A DNA stretch of 64,000 bases, taken from positions 433,425 to 497,424 of the forward strand of contig NZ_LISX01000002.1 of the NCBI RefSeq assembly GCF_001905465.1. The letters run 5' to 3'. Position 1 is the stretch's first letter. Every line of letters begins with the position of its first letter. Both the position numbers and the translations under genes were made by a program. This DNA is from Kitasatospora sp. CB01950 (GTDB taxonomy: Bacteria > Actinomycetota > Actinomycetes > Streptomycetales > Streptomycetaceae). Below are positions 8,109-15,861 of the stretch, piece by piece. The notes beneath the pieces are model-generated. The model searched no databases, was not told the DNA's origin, and saw only the letters and a program-made list of their open reading frames with translations.

Positions 8109-9842
8109 TCACCCGGCGTTGATCCGGGCTGCGGCACGGAGCAGTCCGGGGCTGATCCGGCCGAGCAGTTTCGCGGCCTTGGCCTCGACGGTGACGGGGA
8201 CGACGGCCTTGCCGGTGCGGACGGCGCGGACGATCTCGGCGGCGACCTTCTCCGGCGGGAAGCCCCGGCGGGCGTACATCTTGGACACCTTGGCCTGCCG
8301 GGCGGCCTGCTCGTCCTCGCCGAGGCCGGAGAAGGTGGTGGTGCGGGTGATGTTGGTGTTGACGATGCCGGGGCAGATGGTGGAGACGCCGATCCGGTGC
8401 GGGGCGAGTTCGGCCCGCAGGCAGTCCGACAGCATGAACACCGCGGACTTCGAAGTGGCGTACGCGGCAAGCACCTTGGACGGCAGGTAGGCGGCGGCGG
8501 AGGCCAGGTTGACGATCTGTCCGCCCTGGCCGTGGTCGACCATCAGCTGTCCGAAGGCGCGGCAGCCGTGGATGACGCCCCACAGGTTGACGTCCAGGAC
8601 GCGCCGCCACTCCTCCTCGGTGGTCTCCAGGAACGTCCCGGAGTGGCCGACGCCCGCGTTGTTGACCACCACGTCGGGGACGCCGAAGTCGGCGGCGACC
8701 TGCTTGGCGAACGCGTGCACGGCCGCGCCGTCGCTGACGTCCACCTGGTACGCGCCGGACTTGGCGCCGGACAGCGCGCACAGTTCGGCGGTGCGCTGTG
8801 CGGCGGGCAGGTCGCGGTCGCAGACCACGACGCGGGCGCCCTGGTCGGCGAAGGCCAGTGCGGTGGCCCGGCCGATGCCGCTGCCGCCGCCGGTGACGAC
8901 CACCAACTCGCCGCCCTCGGAGGGTTCCTGGCGCGGCGAGCCGTGGTCGCGGGCGGCGAACTCGCGGACCAGGCCGGCGATCACCGGGCCTTTCTCCAGC
9001 AGCGCCGACCAGTGCGTCGCGTTCAGGGTGCGGCGGGTCAGCCGGGGCACCCACCGCTCCAGGCCCTCGGAGAGGAACTCCGAGACGTAGCGGTCGCGTT
9101 GCAGGGTGATCAGCTGGACGGGCACCTCGGTGTGGCGTTCGCGCGGCTTGGCGATCGAGGGGCGCATGTTGGCCCGGTACAGCTCGATGCCGCGCACGGC
9201 GTCCTTGGCCAGGGTGGGCTGCGGGTGGCCGGGCCGGGGGCGGACGGCCTCCAGGTCGCTCAGCACCTTGGGCCACAGCCTGGCCAGGCCGAGCTTCCAC
9301 GCGGCGGGCGCGAGGACGGGCAGGTGGAACAGGCCGATGTACCAGGAGTGCAGCCCCTGGCGCAGCAGTTGGGAGACGTGCCGGGGCGTGGGGCGGCGCA
9401 GCCGGTGCCGCATCCAGTGGCCCATGTGGTCCAGGCACGGCCCGGACATGCTGGTGTAGCTGGCGAACCGCCGGTACGAGCCGGGGGTGGTGATCGCCTC
9501 CCAGGACTGCACGCTGCCCCAGTCGTGGGCGACGACGTGCACGGGACGGTCGGGACTGACGGCGTCGGCGACGGCGAACAGGTCCTGGCCGAGCAGTTCC
9601 AGCCGATAGTCCTCGCGCCGGGCGGGCACGCCGGACGCGCCGGAGCCGCGGGTGTCGTACCGCACGACGTGGTGGTCGGCGGCCAGGTCGTGCGCGACGT
9701 CGTCCCAGACGCTGTGGTCGTCGGGGTAGCCGTGCACCAGCAGCACGGTGGGGTGCGTCGGGTCGCCCTGCTCGTACACGGCGAGCCTCAGCCCGCCGGA
9801 GTCGACGGTGCGGCGGCGGATCTCGGTGCTGCGGCCGGTCAT
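8109..9842 (-). CDS. Fused alpha/beta (epoxide) hydrolase - short-chain dehydrogenase, EphD-like
   Basis: 577 residues, two enzymes in one chain. Residues ~1-295: alpha/beta hydrolase with VLLVHGYPDD, DTRGSGAS and elbow VAHDWGS, where Asp replaces Ser, as in epoxide hydrolases and dehalogenases. Residues ~300-577: classical SDR with VVVTGGGSGIG cofactor loop, NNAGVGHSG, catalytic Ser in NLASAAAYLP and YATSK. The same fusion is known from mycobacterial EphD, linked to lipid and mycolate oxidation. The start overlaps the M24 gene stop by 4 bases (ATGA), indicating coupling in an operon with the reductase and ferritin-like genes. The substrate is unproven; a lipid or hydrocarbon is likely. Confidence 0.88.
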   Translation of the reverse strand: MTGRSTEIRRRTVDSGGLRLAVYEQGDPTHPTVLLVHGYPDDHSVWDDVAHDLAADHHVVRYDTRGSGASGVPARREDYRLELLGQDLFAVADAVSPDRPVHVVAHDWGSVQSWEAITTPGSYRRFASYTSMSGPCLDHMGHWMRHRLRRPTPRHVSQLLRQGLHSWYIGLFHLPVLAPAAWKLGLARLWPKVLSDLEAVRPRPGHPQPTLAKDAVRGIELYRANMRPSIAKPRERHTEVPVQLITLQRDRYVSEFLSEGLERWVPRLTRRTLNATHWSALLEKGPVIAGLVREFAARDHGSPRQEPSEGGELVVVTGGGSGIGRATALAFADQGARVVVCDRDLPAAQRTAELCALSGAKSGAYQVDVSDGAAVHAFAKQVAADFGVPDVVVNNAGVGHSGTFLETTEEEWRRVLDVNLWGVIHGCRAFGQLMVDHGQGGQIVNLASAAAYLPSKVLAAYATSKSAVFMLSDCLRAELAPHRIGVSTICPGIVNTNITRTTTFSGLGEDEQAARQAKVSKMYARRGFPPEKVAAEIVRAVRTGKAVVPVTVEAKAAKLLGRISPGLLRAAARINAG

Positions 9843-10687
9843 ACGGTGCCCTCCTGGAGTGCCCAGCGCCGCACGTGCGGCAGGTCGTCGTCGAGCCAGT
9901 ACACATCCTCCTCGGTGACCACGAGGAGTTCCTCGAACTTGATGCCCACCGTGCGGAAGCCGATGTGCGGTTCCACGGCCCACAGTCCGGGCGTCGGGGC
10001 GTGCCGGGACGCCTTGCCGCCGGCCCACAGCGGGGAGCGGCCCTCCAGGCGTTCCTTGACCAGCTCGCGGCCCAGCGTCTGGAGGGTGCGCACGCCGAAG
10101 CCGAACAGGTTGACGCCGGCCGGTCCGCGGGCGGTCGTCCTGGTCACCTGGTGGCCGATCACCCGGCCCGGGTACACCTGGTGGCGGTTGTCGTAGCCGT
10201 GCTCGGCGATCTGCGCGTCCACCGCGGCGTACACCTCGGCGAGCGTCCTGCGGGCCTTCACCTCGCGCAGGATCAACTCCCGGTAGACGCGCAGGTCCTG
10301 GGCGAGCAGGTCCCACACCGGGTTCTCCCCGACCTTGCCGCCGTAGCCGATGTCGGCGGTGTAGCCGTCCACCACCGGCGCGCAGTCCAGCACGTACGGC
10401 ATGCCCTCCTTCAGCACCCGGGAGCCCGCGAAGAACTGCAGCGGGGTGTGGAAGTGCCGGAACGCGGTGCGGTCGCCGAACCAGGCGAACGGCACGTGGA
10501 AGAAGTCCTGCACGCCGGCCTGCACCAGGCTGCGCCGCAGCTTCGCCGTCGCCCGGCGCTCCGTCACACCCGGCTCGATCCACGCCGCGACCTGCTCCGC
10601 GCAGTGGTACGCCAGCTGCTGCACCTCCCGGAACTTCGCCAAGTCCTTGTCGTCGAACGGGAATCGGGGCAGTTGCTGCTGGGCCAC
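9839..10687 (-). CDS. M24 family metallopeptidase-like protein
   Basis: 282 residues with the pita-bread fold of Xaa-Pro and methionine aminopeptidases. Seen: N-terminal helical part, metal ligand region YVLDCAPVVDGYTADIGY (two Asp), then VIGHQV (His), AVEPHIGF (Glu) and KFEELLVVTE (Glu). The five expected ligands thus all appear present. It lies between the ferredoxin-reductase gene (3 bases away) and the EphD-like gene (4-base overlap), so it is part of that operon. Peptidase substrate unknown; it may instead act as a non-peptidase pita-bread enzyme. Confidence 0.82.
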   Translation of the reverse strand: MAQQQLPRFPFDDKDLAKFREVQQLAYHCAEQVAAWIEPGVTERRATAKLRRSLVQAGVQDFFHVPFAWFGDRTAFRHFHTPLQFFAGSRVLKEGMPYVLDCAPVVDGYTADIGYGGKVGENPVWDLLAQDLRVYRELILREVKARRTLAEVYAAVDAQIAEHGYDNRHQVYPGRVIGHQVTRTTARGPAGVNLFGFGVRTLQTLGRELVKERLEGRSPLWAGGKASRHAPTPGLWAVEPHIGFRTVGIKFEELLVVTEEDVYWLDDDLPHVRRWALQEGTV

Positions 10688-10690
10688 GGT

Positions 10691-11776
10691 CTACACCTCC
10701 AGGACGAGGGTCTCGCCCTCGGCGGCTCGGGACACGCACGGCAGCATCAGGCCCGCGGCCCGCTGCTCCTCGGTCAGCCTGCGGTCGCGGTGCTCGGGCG
10801 TGCCGGACGCCACCTTCAGCACGCACGTGCCGCAGAAGCCCTGCTTGCAGGAGTACGCCAGGTCCGGCCTCGCGTCCCGGGCGACGTCCAGCGCGGAGCG
10901 GTCCGCCGGGACGGTCACCGTCCCGCCGTCCTCGCCCAGCCGGATCGCGAACGGCCGACCGTCCACGATCGGCGCGGCGCCGAACCGTTCGAAGTGCAGC
11001 GACGCCGCCGGTGAGGCGTCCAGCGCCCGCTGCACGGCGCCGAGCATCGGCGCGGGGCCGCACACGTACACGGCGGCGTTGCACGCGGCGTGCGAGAGCA
11101 GCTCGGCGGCGTCCGGGACGCCGTGCACGTCGTCGGTGCGGATCTCGACCCGGTTCGGGTCGAGCGCCTTCAGCTCCTCGGTGAACGGCAGCGCGGCAGC
11201 GGTGCGCCCGACATGGATCAACTTCCAGTCGATCCGGGCGTGTTGGGCTGCTCGGGCCATCGGGAGCAGCGGCGTGACGCCGATGCCGCCGGCCAGGAAC
11301 AGCACCTGCGGCTCCCCGCAGAACGCGAAGCCGTTGCGGGGGCGGCGCACCTGCAGCCGCATGCCCACGTGCAGTTCGTCGTGGATCTCCACCGAACCGC
11401 CGCCGCCGTCGGCGATCCGCCGCACCGCGACCCGGTAGACGTGCCGGTCGGCCGGGTCCCCGCACAGCGAGTAGTGGCGCTCCAGCCCCGACGGCAGCGT
11501 CAGCACCACCCGCGCTCCCGGCTGCCACTCCGGCAGCACCCCGCCCGAGGGGTCGGCCAGCCGCAGCTCGACCACGTCCTCGGCGATCACCTGGTGCGAC
11601 GTCACCACCAGGTGCAGCGGCGGCACCGGCCGCGACTCGGCCCGCCGGGGGCTCCGCCGCAACCCCGGCCGCCCCAGCACCTCGGGGTACCAGTCACCGA
11701 ACGCGGTCAACCGCGCGAACATCCGATCCGCCCGAGGACGGCCGTACAGGTCCGGCGGCGGGGTCTCGAGATCCAT
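10691..11776 (-). CDS. FMN/FAD - 2Fe-2S oxidoreductase (PDR/ferredoxin reductase type)
   Basis: 361 residues. Seen: about 40 N-terminal residues, flavin domain with RHYSLCG (RxYS/T motif), NAD(P)-binding GGIGVTPLLPMARA, and a C-terminal plant-type 2Fe-2S domain with CKQGFCGTC and a distal Cys in MLPCVSRA, which supplies four Cys ligands. Such proteins pass electrons from NAD(P)H to oxygenases or desaturases. The ferritin-like protein encoded upstream and the hydrolase-SDR downstream suggest a lipid-oxidation module. ATG at 11776; a hairpin-rich 209-base gap separates it from the upstream gene. Confidence 0.88.
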   Translation of the reverse strand: MDLETPPPDLYGRPRADRMFARLTAFGDWYPEVLGRPGLRRSPRRAESRPVPPLHLVVTSHQVIAEDVVELRLADPSGGVLPEWQPGARVVLTLPSGLERHYSLCGDPADRHVYRVAVRRIADGGGGSVEIHDELHVGMRLQVRRPRNGFAFCGEPQVLFLAGGIGVTPLLPMARAAQHARIDWKLIHVGRTAAALPFTEELKALDPNRVEIRTDDVHGVPDAAELLSHAACNAAVYVCGPAPMLGAVQRALDASPAASLHFERFGAAPIVDGRPFAIRLGEDGGTVTVPADRSALDVARDARPDLAYSCKQGFCGTCVLKVASGTPEHRDRRLTEEQRAAGLMLPCVSRAAEGETLVLEV

Positions 11777-11908
11777 GAGGGACTCCGGGAGTTCTTGGGG
11801 TTGGAGGAGAAGGAGAGAGCACAGACACGGGAGAGCACAACCAGGGGCGCGTGGGGGCACCTCCCGGCCCGCCAGGGCTGGGGGAGAACTGCGCGAAGCG
11901 GAAGGCGC

Positions 11909-11970
11909 CCCGTCCGCAAGATCGCGGCGCAGGACAGTGACCTGCACGTGCTCGCGACCTTGCGGACGGG
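11909..11970 (-). terminator. Long intra-operon stem-loop (attenuator, processing site or terminator)
   Basis: Arms 11909-11926 and 11953-11970 are complementary over 18 bases with one A/C mismatch on the plus strand. On the minus strand, the direction of the operon, the mismatch becomes a G-U pair, so the stem is continuous. The 26-base loop contains a second 5-bp stem (GCAGG/CCTGC). There is no T-run after it. It separates the ferritin-like gene from the reductase gene and could lower downstream expression or stabilise the upstream message. Confidence 0.6.
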
Positions 11971-11985
11971 CTTTGCGACACCCCT

Positions 11986-12903
11986 TCAGTGCGCGGCGGC
12001 AGCCCTCGCCGCAGGCGACTTCGCCAAGTACGCGAGCGCCTGCGAGGAGCTCCCCTCGTTGGTGGGGTGGTACCCGGGGCCGAAGTACCGCAGCGCCGAG
12101 CGGACGAACCGGGCGGGTTCGGGGAGCAGTCCACGCTTCGCGGCCTTGTGGTACTCGCCCCAGGTCGGCACCAGGCTGCCGTTGAGCGAGGGGTCGGCGG
12201 CGAGCATGTAGCGGGCGCCGCGGACCCACAGGTGGATCAGGAGCGGGCCGGAGATGACCATGCCGCGAATCCGGCGCAGGTAGCCGGGGTCGAGGTGGCG
12301 CATCAAGTCGTAGGCGACGCTTCGGTGTTCGACTTCCTCCGCGCCGTGCCAGCGGAGCAGGTCGACCATGGTGGGGTCGGCCTTGGCGCGGTCGAGGCCG
12401 GGCGAGTTGAGGGCCCAGTTGCCGAGGAACGCGGTGAAGTGTTCGATCGCGGCGATGAAGGCGACCCGTTCGATGATGTTCTCGCGGCGCTTGCGGGCGG
12501 TCAGCGCGGGCCGGTCGCCGAGGACGCGGCGGAACAGCCAGCTGATCTGCCGGACGTACGGGCGCGGGTCGAGGCCCTGGGCGAGCAGGTGGTCGAGGAC
12601 TTCCTGGTGGGCCTCGGCGTGGATCGCCTCCTGGCCGATGAAGCCGAGCACCTCTTCGCGCAGTTGCTCGTCCCGGATCAGCGGCAGGGCCTCCTTGAAC
12701 ACCTTGACGAACCACCGTTCGCCCTCGGGGAGCAGCAGGTGCAGGACGTTGATGGTGTGGGTGGCCATCGGCTCGTCGGGGATCCAGTGCAGGGGCAGTT
12801 GTGACCAGTCGAAGTGGACGTCGCGGGGTTCGAGGACGAGGTTGTCGTGCACGGACGCGGGCCGCCCGGGCCGAAGGCTGCGGGAGGGGGTGGTGCGCGG
12901 CAT
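11986..12903 (-). CDS. Predicted metal-dependent hydrolase, ferritin-like (PF10118 type)
   Basis: 305 residues, largely helical. Seen: FIGQEAIHAEAH (ExxH), IIERVAFIAAIEHFTAF (ExxH) and HGAEEVEHRSVAYD (ExxH), three carboxylate-histidine motifs on long helices, as expected for a non-haem di-iron four-helix bundle. Annotated homologues are called metal-dependent hydrolases, but the motif layout resembles ferritin-like oxygenases. It is first in an operon with a 2Fe-2S reductase, consistent with electron delivery to its diiron site (inference). The 193-base divergent region upstream contains AT-rich direct repeats. Confidence 0.8.
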   Translation of the reverse strand: MPRTTPSRSLRPGRPASVHDNLVLEPRDVHFDWSQLPLHWIPDEPMATHTINVLHLLLPEGERWFVKVFKEALPLIRDEQLREEVLGFIGQEAIHAEAHQEVLDHLLAQGLDPRPYVRQISWLFRRVLGDRPALTARKRRENIIERVAFIAAIEHFTAFLGNWALNSPGLDRAKADPTMVDLLRWHGAEEVEHRSVAYDLMRHLDPGYLRRIRGMVISGPLLIHLWVRGARYMLAADPSLNGSLVPTWGEYHKAAKRGLLPEPARFVRSALRYFGPGYHPTNEGSSSQALAYLAKSPAARAAAAH

Positions 12904-13028
12904 GGGGGTGCCTCCTGTACCTGCGACTGGGGGTTGAGGGGCGGCGGGCCGGCCTTCGGGGGTCCCGGTGGACCCGTGGGCACAGGGGCAAACTACTCGC
13001 GGGTATCGGGCTCGACAAGGGGTTCGAC

Positions 13029-13053
13029 GAGTCTTATCAACATTGAGTCTAAT
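13029..13053. promoter_or_regulatory. Direct-repeat operator candidate in divergent promoter region
   Basis: GAGTCTTAT (13029-13037) and GAGTCTAAT (13045-13053) repeat with a 16-base period inside an unusually AT-rich island of the 12904-13096 intergenic region. The region serves the operon reading left and the PNPOx-like gene reading right. The binding protein is unknown; no regulator is adjacent. Confidence 0.4.
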
Positions 13054-13096
13054 AAGCCGCTCGATAGGGTGGCCCGGAGCCACCCCGGGAGAGACC

Positions 13097-13648
13097 GTGA
13101 CCGACCGCACCGAACCCGGCCCGCTGGTCCGGGCCCTGATCGCCCGTCCGGTCCTCGCGGCCGCCGACTACCCGGCCCCGAACCCGGACGCACCCGCCGA
13201 CCCGGCCGCCCTCTTCACCACCTGGCTGCTGGACGCCCTCGCCTCGGACGTCCCCGACGCGCAGGTGATGACGCTCTCCACCGTCGACGCCGAGGGCCGC
13301 CCGGACGCCCGGGTGCTCGTCCTGCGCGACGTCGACGCGTCCGCCGGCGCCTGGCACTTCTGGACCGAGCCCGACTCCCCGAAGGCCCGCCAGTTCACCG
13401 CCCGCCCGGACGCCGCCCTCACCGTCTACTGGCCGCGCCCCGGCCGCCAGGTCCGCCTCCGCGGCCCCGTCCGCCCCGCCCCCGCCTGCACCACCCCCTC
13501 CCCCGCCCTCCACTGCTACGCCCTCCACGCCACCACCGCCGAGTTCTGGCAGGCCTCCCCCACCCGCGACCACCACCACCTCCACTGCACCCGCACCCCC
13601 ACCGGCTGGACCTCCACCGGCTGGACCCCCACCGCCGTCCCGGGCTGA
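13097..13648 (+). CDS. Pyridoxamine 5'-phosphate oxidase family protein
   Basis: 183 residues with the split-barrel FMN-binding fold. Seen: MTLSTVDAEGRPDARVLVLRDVD (the FMN-binding strand pair), FWTEPDSPKARQFTARPDAALTVYW, and RQVRLRGPV. These match the order of PdxH-type proteins. The C-terminal part (CTRTPTGWTSTGWTP) is low-complexity and lacks the strong RLHDR-type PLP motif, so it is more likely a general PNPOx-like flavin oxidoreductase than true PdxH. GTG at 13097 follows GGGAGAGACC. Divergent from the diiron/reductase operon. Confidence 0.75.
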   Translation: MTDRTEPGPLVRALIARPVLAAADYPAPNPDAPADPAALFTTWLLDALASDVPDAQVMTLSTVDAEGRPDARVLVLRDVDASAGAWHFWTEPDSPKARQFTARPDAALTVYWPRPGRQVRLRGPVRPAPACTTPSPALHCYALHATTAEFWQASPTRDHHHLHCTRTPTGWTSTGWTPTAVPG

Positions 13649-13659
13649 CCCGGACCGGC

Positions 13660-14595
13660 TCACGCCAGCAGTCGCCGCAGCCACTCCCGTCGGGCCGCCG
13701 CCGCCGTGCGGCTGACGGCCGCGTCCGGGACGAGGGTGTCGAAGCCGTGGAACGCGCCGGGCCAGACGTGGAGTTCGGCGTGGCCGCCGGACTGCCAGAG
13801 GGTGTTCGCATAGGCCACCACCTCGTCCCGGAAGGTCTCCGCCGACCCGACCTCCAGGTAGGCGGGCGGCAGGCCCGCCAGCGAGGCGGCGCGGGCGGGG
13901 GCGGCGTACGGCGGGAGGTCGGGAGCGCCACGGCGGGGGCCGAGGGCGGCGGACCAGGCGGTGGCGTTGGAGACGGCGTCCCAGGTGTCGTGGCCGGTGA
14001 GTTGGCGACCGGAGGCGGTGTCGCCGCGGTCGTCGAGCATCGGGCTGAGCAGGAGTTGGCCGATGACCGCCGGGCCGCCCTTGTCGCGCAGGAGCAGCGC
14101 GAGGGCCGCGGCGAGGCCGCCGCCGGCGCTCTTGCCGGCCAGGATCACCCGTTCGGGGTCGATTCCGAGCAGGTCGGCGTCGGCCAGCGTCCGGTGCAGG
14201 GCGTCCCGGCAGGCGTGCAGGGGTTCCGGGTACCGGGCGCCGGGTGCGAGCGGGTACTCGACCGAGACGACGGCCAGGCCGAGGGGCTCCGCCAACTCGC
14301 GCAGCACGCGCGGCAGTACGGCGTACGCGTTGCCGCCGATCAGCCCGCCTCCGTGCAGGTAGTACAGGACCGGCAGCCGCCCGCGCGCCCCGGACGGGCG
14401 CGCCCACACCACACCGTCCCCGACCCCGGCCTCGAACCGGCCGTCGGCCGTCAACTCCGGTACGCCGGGCCGTGGTCGCGCCGCCGCGTCCGCCTGCTGC
14501 CACTGCGGCACCCGCTCCGGCGTCAACGGCGCCGGTGTGCCGCCCCGGGCCGCCAGCGCCGCCGCCAATTCGGGATCCAGGTAAGCCTCGTGCAT
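13660..14595 (-). CDS. Hormone-sensitive-lipase-type alpha/beta hydrolase
   Basis: 311 residues. Seen: oxyanion motif YYLHGGGLIGGN (HGGG), SVEYPLAPGARYPEPLHACRDAL, nucleophile elbow AGKSAGGG, LSPMLDDRGDT, and C-terminal Asp/His in a region around GAFHGFD. This is the family IV (HSL) esterase layout. Cytoplasmic, no signal peptide. ATG at 14595. Convergent with the PNPOx-like gene (11-base gap). Likely hydrolyses short acyl esters; the substrate is unknown. Confidence 0.88.
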   Translation of the reverse strand: MHEAYLDPELAAALAARGGTPAPLTPERVPQWQQADAAARPRPGVPELTADGRFEAGVGDGVVWARPSGARGRLPVLYYLHGGGLIGGNAYAVLPRVLRELAEPLGLAVVSVEYPLAPGARYPEPLHACRDALHRTLADADLLGIDPERVILAGKSAGGGLAAALALLLRDKGGPAVIGQLLLSPMLDDRGDTASGRQLTGHDTWDAVSNATAWSAALGPRRGAPDLPPYAAPARAASLAGLPPAYLEVGSAETFRDEVVAYANTLWQSGGHAELHVWPGAFHGFDTLVPDAAVSRTAAAARREWLRRLLA

Positions 14596-14687
14596 GTCCT
14601 CGTGTCCCCCATCGGATGTGACGGCGTACCGGCTAAGCGTGCACCCTGGAGGCGCAGCAGCGGATCGAGCAGGAGGAGTGGCGCGAA

Positions 14688-15857
14688 GTGGGCGACGAAC
14701 AGCGGGCGTTGCGTCTGGTGGTGACCGGCGGAGGTACGGGCGGGCACACGTATCCGGCGTTGACGGCGGTACGGGCGCTGCAGGAGCGGCTGGCGGCCGA
14801 GGGCCGGGCGGTGGACGTGCTGTGGGTGGGGACGGCGAAGGGTCTGGAGGCGCGGATCGCCCCTGCCGAGGGGATCAGGTTCGAGCCGGTGGCGACGGGC
14901 AAGGTCCGGCGGTCGAGCAATCCGCTGAAGCTGCTGTCACCGGCGAATGTGCGGGACATGCTGCGGGTGCCGTGGGGCGCGGTGCAGGCGCGGTCGCTGA
15001 TCCGGCGGTTCGGGCCGGACGTGGTGCTGGCGACGGGCGGGTACGTGGCGGTGCCCGTGGGCCTGGCCGCCCGCTCGTGCCGGGCCCCGCTGGTGGTGCA
15101 CGAGCAGACGGTGCGGCTGGGGCTGGCGAACCGGGTACTGGCGCGGGCCGCGACCCGGGTCGCGGTCTCCTCCGAGTCGACGCTGCCCCTGCTGCCGGGT
15201 TCCGCCCGCAGCACGGCCGTGGTGACGGGCAATCCGGTCCGCCCGGCCGTGCTGACCGGGCACCCGGACAAGGCGGTGGCGGCGCTCGGGCTGTACGGCT
15301 TCGACCGTTCGCTGCCGACGGTGTACGTCACGGGCGGCGCGCAGGGCTCGGCGCAGATCAACGACCTGGTGTCCGGCGTCCTGCCGTGGCTGCTGGAGCG
15401 GGCGAACGTCGTCCACCAGTGCGGGCCGGCGAACGAGGCCGACCTGAACGCCCGGGCGGCGCGGCTGCCGGCCCACCTGATGGGCCACTACTACCTGACC
15501 GGCTTCATGGGCGCCGAGCTGGCGGACGTGCTGGCGCTGGCGGACGTGGTGGTCAGCCGCAGCGGCGCGGGCACCCTCGCGGAGCTGACGGCGCTCGGCA
15601 AGGCGGCCGTGTTCGTCCCGCTGGCCTCGGCGGCGGGCAACGAACAGGCCCACAACGCCGCCCACTTGGAGCAGGCGGGGGCGGCCGTCGCCCTGCTCGG
15701 AACGGTCACGCCGGACGACCTCCGCGCGGCGCTCGGCCCCCTGCTGGACGACCCGGACCGCCGCACCGCGATGGCGGCCCGCGCCCGCGAGCACGGTCGC
15801 CCGGACGCGGCGGAGCGCCTGGTGGACGTCCTGCTGTCGGTCGCCCGCCGCGACTGA
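14688..15857 (+). CDS. MurG-like UDP-GlcNAc glycosyltransferase (paralogue outside dcw cluster)
   Basis: 389 residues, GT28 two-domain fold. Seen: N-terminal LVVTGGGTGGHTYPAL (the MurG glycine-rich loop), ATGGYVAVPVGLAA, VHEQTVRLGLANRVLA, NPVRPAV, and a C-terminal UDP-binding region TGFMGAELADVLALADVVVSRSGAGTLAEL, then LASAAGNEQAHNA in place of the usual PxxxxxHQ(E)xNA. MurG transfers GlcNAc to lipid I. This copy is away from division genes, so it may be a second MurG or act on another lipid-linked acceptor. GTG at 14688 with AGGAGGAG upstream. Confidence 0.85.
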   Translation: MGDEQRALRLVVTGGGTGGHTYPALTAVRALQERLAAEGRAVDVLWVGTAKGLEARIAPAEGIRFEPVATGKVRRSSNPLKLLSPANVRDMLRVPWGAVQARSLIRRFGPDVVLATGGYVAVPVGLAARSCRAPLVVHEQTVRLGLANRVLARAATRVAVSSESTLPLLPGSARSTAVVTGNPVRPAVLTGHPDKAVAALGLYGFDRSLPTVYVTGGAQGSAQINDLVSGVLPWLLERANVVHQCGPANEADLNARAARLPAHLMGHYYLTGFMGAELADVLALADVVVSRSGAGTLAELTALGKAAVFVPLASAAGNEQAHNAAHLEQAGAAVALLGTVTPDDLRAALGPLLDDPDRRTAMAARAREHGRPDAAERLVDVLLSVARRD

Positions 15858-15861
15858 CCCC

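Noticed and set aside
14688..15857. Part of a natural-product cluster (glycosyltransferase plus regulators)
   Set aside because: No synthase, NRPS, PKS, terpene or RiPP genes occur in the window and the enzyme has MurG motifs.
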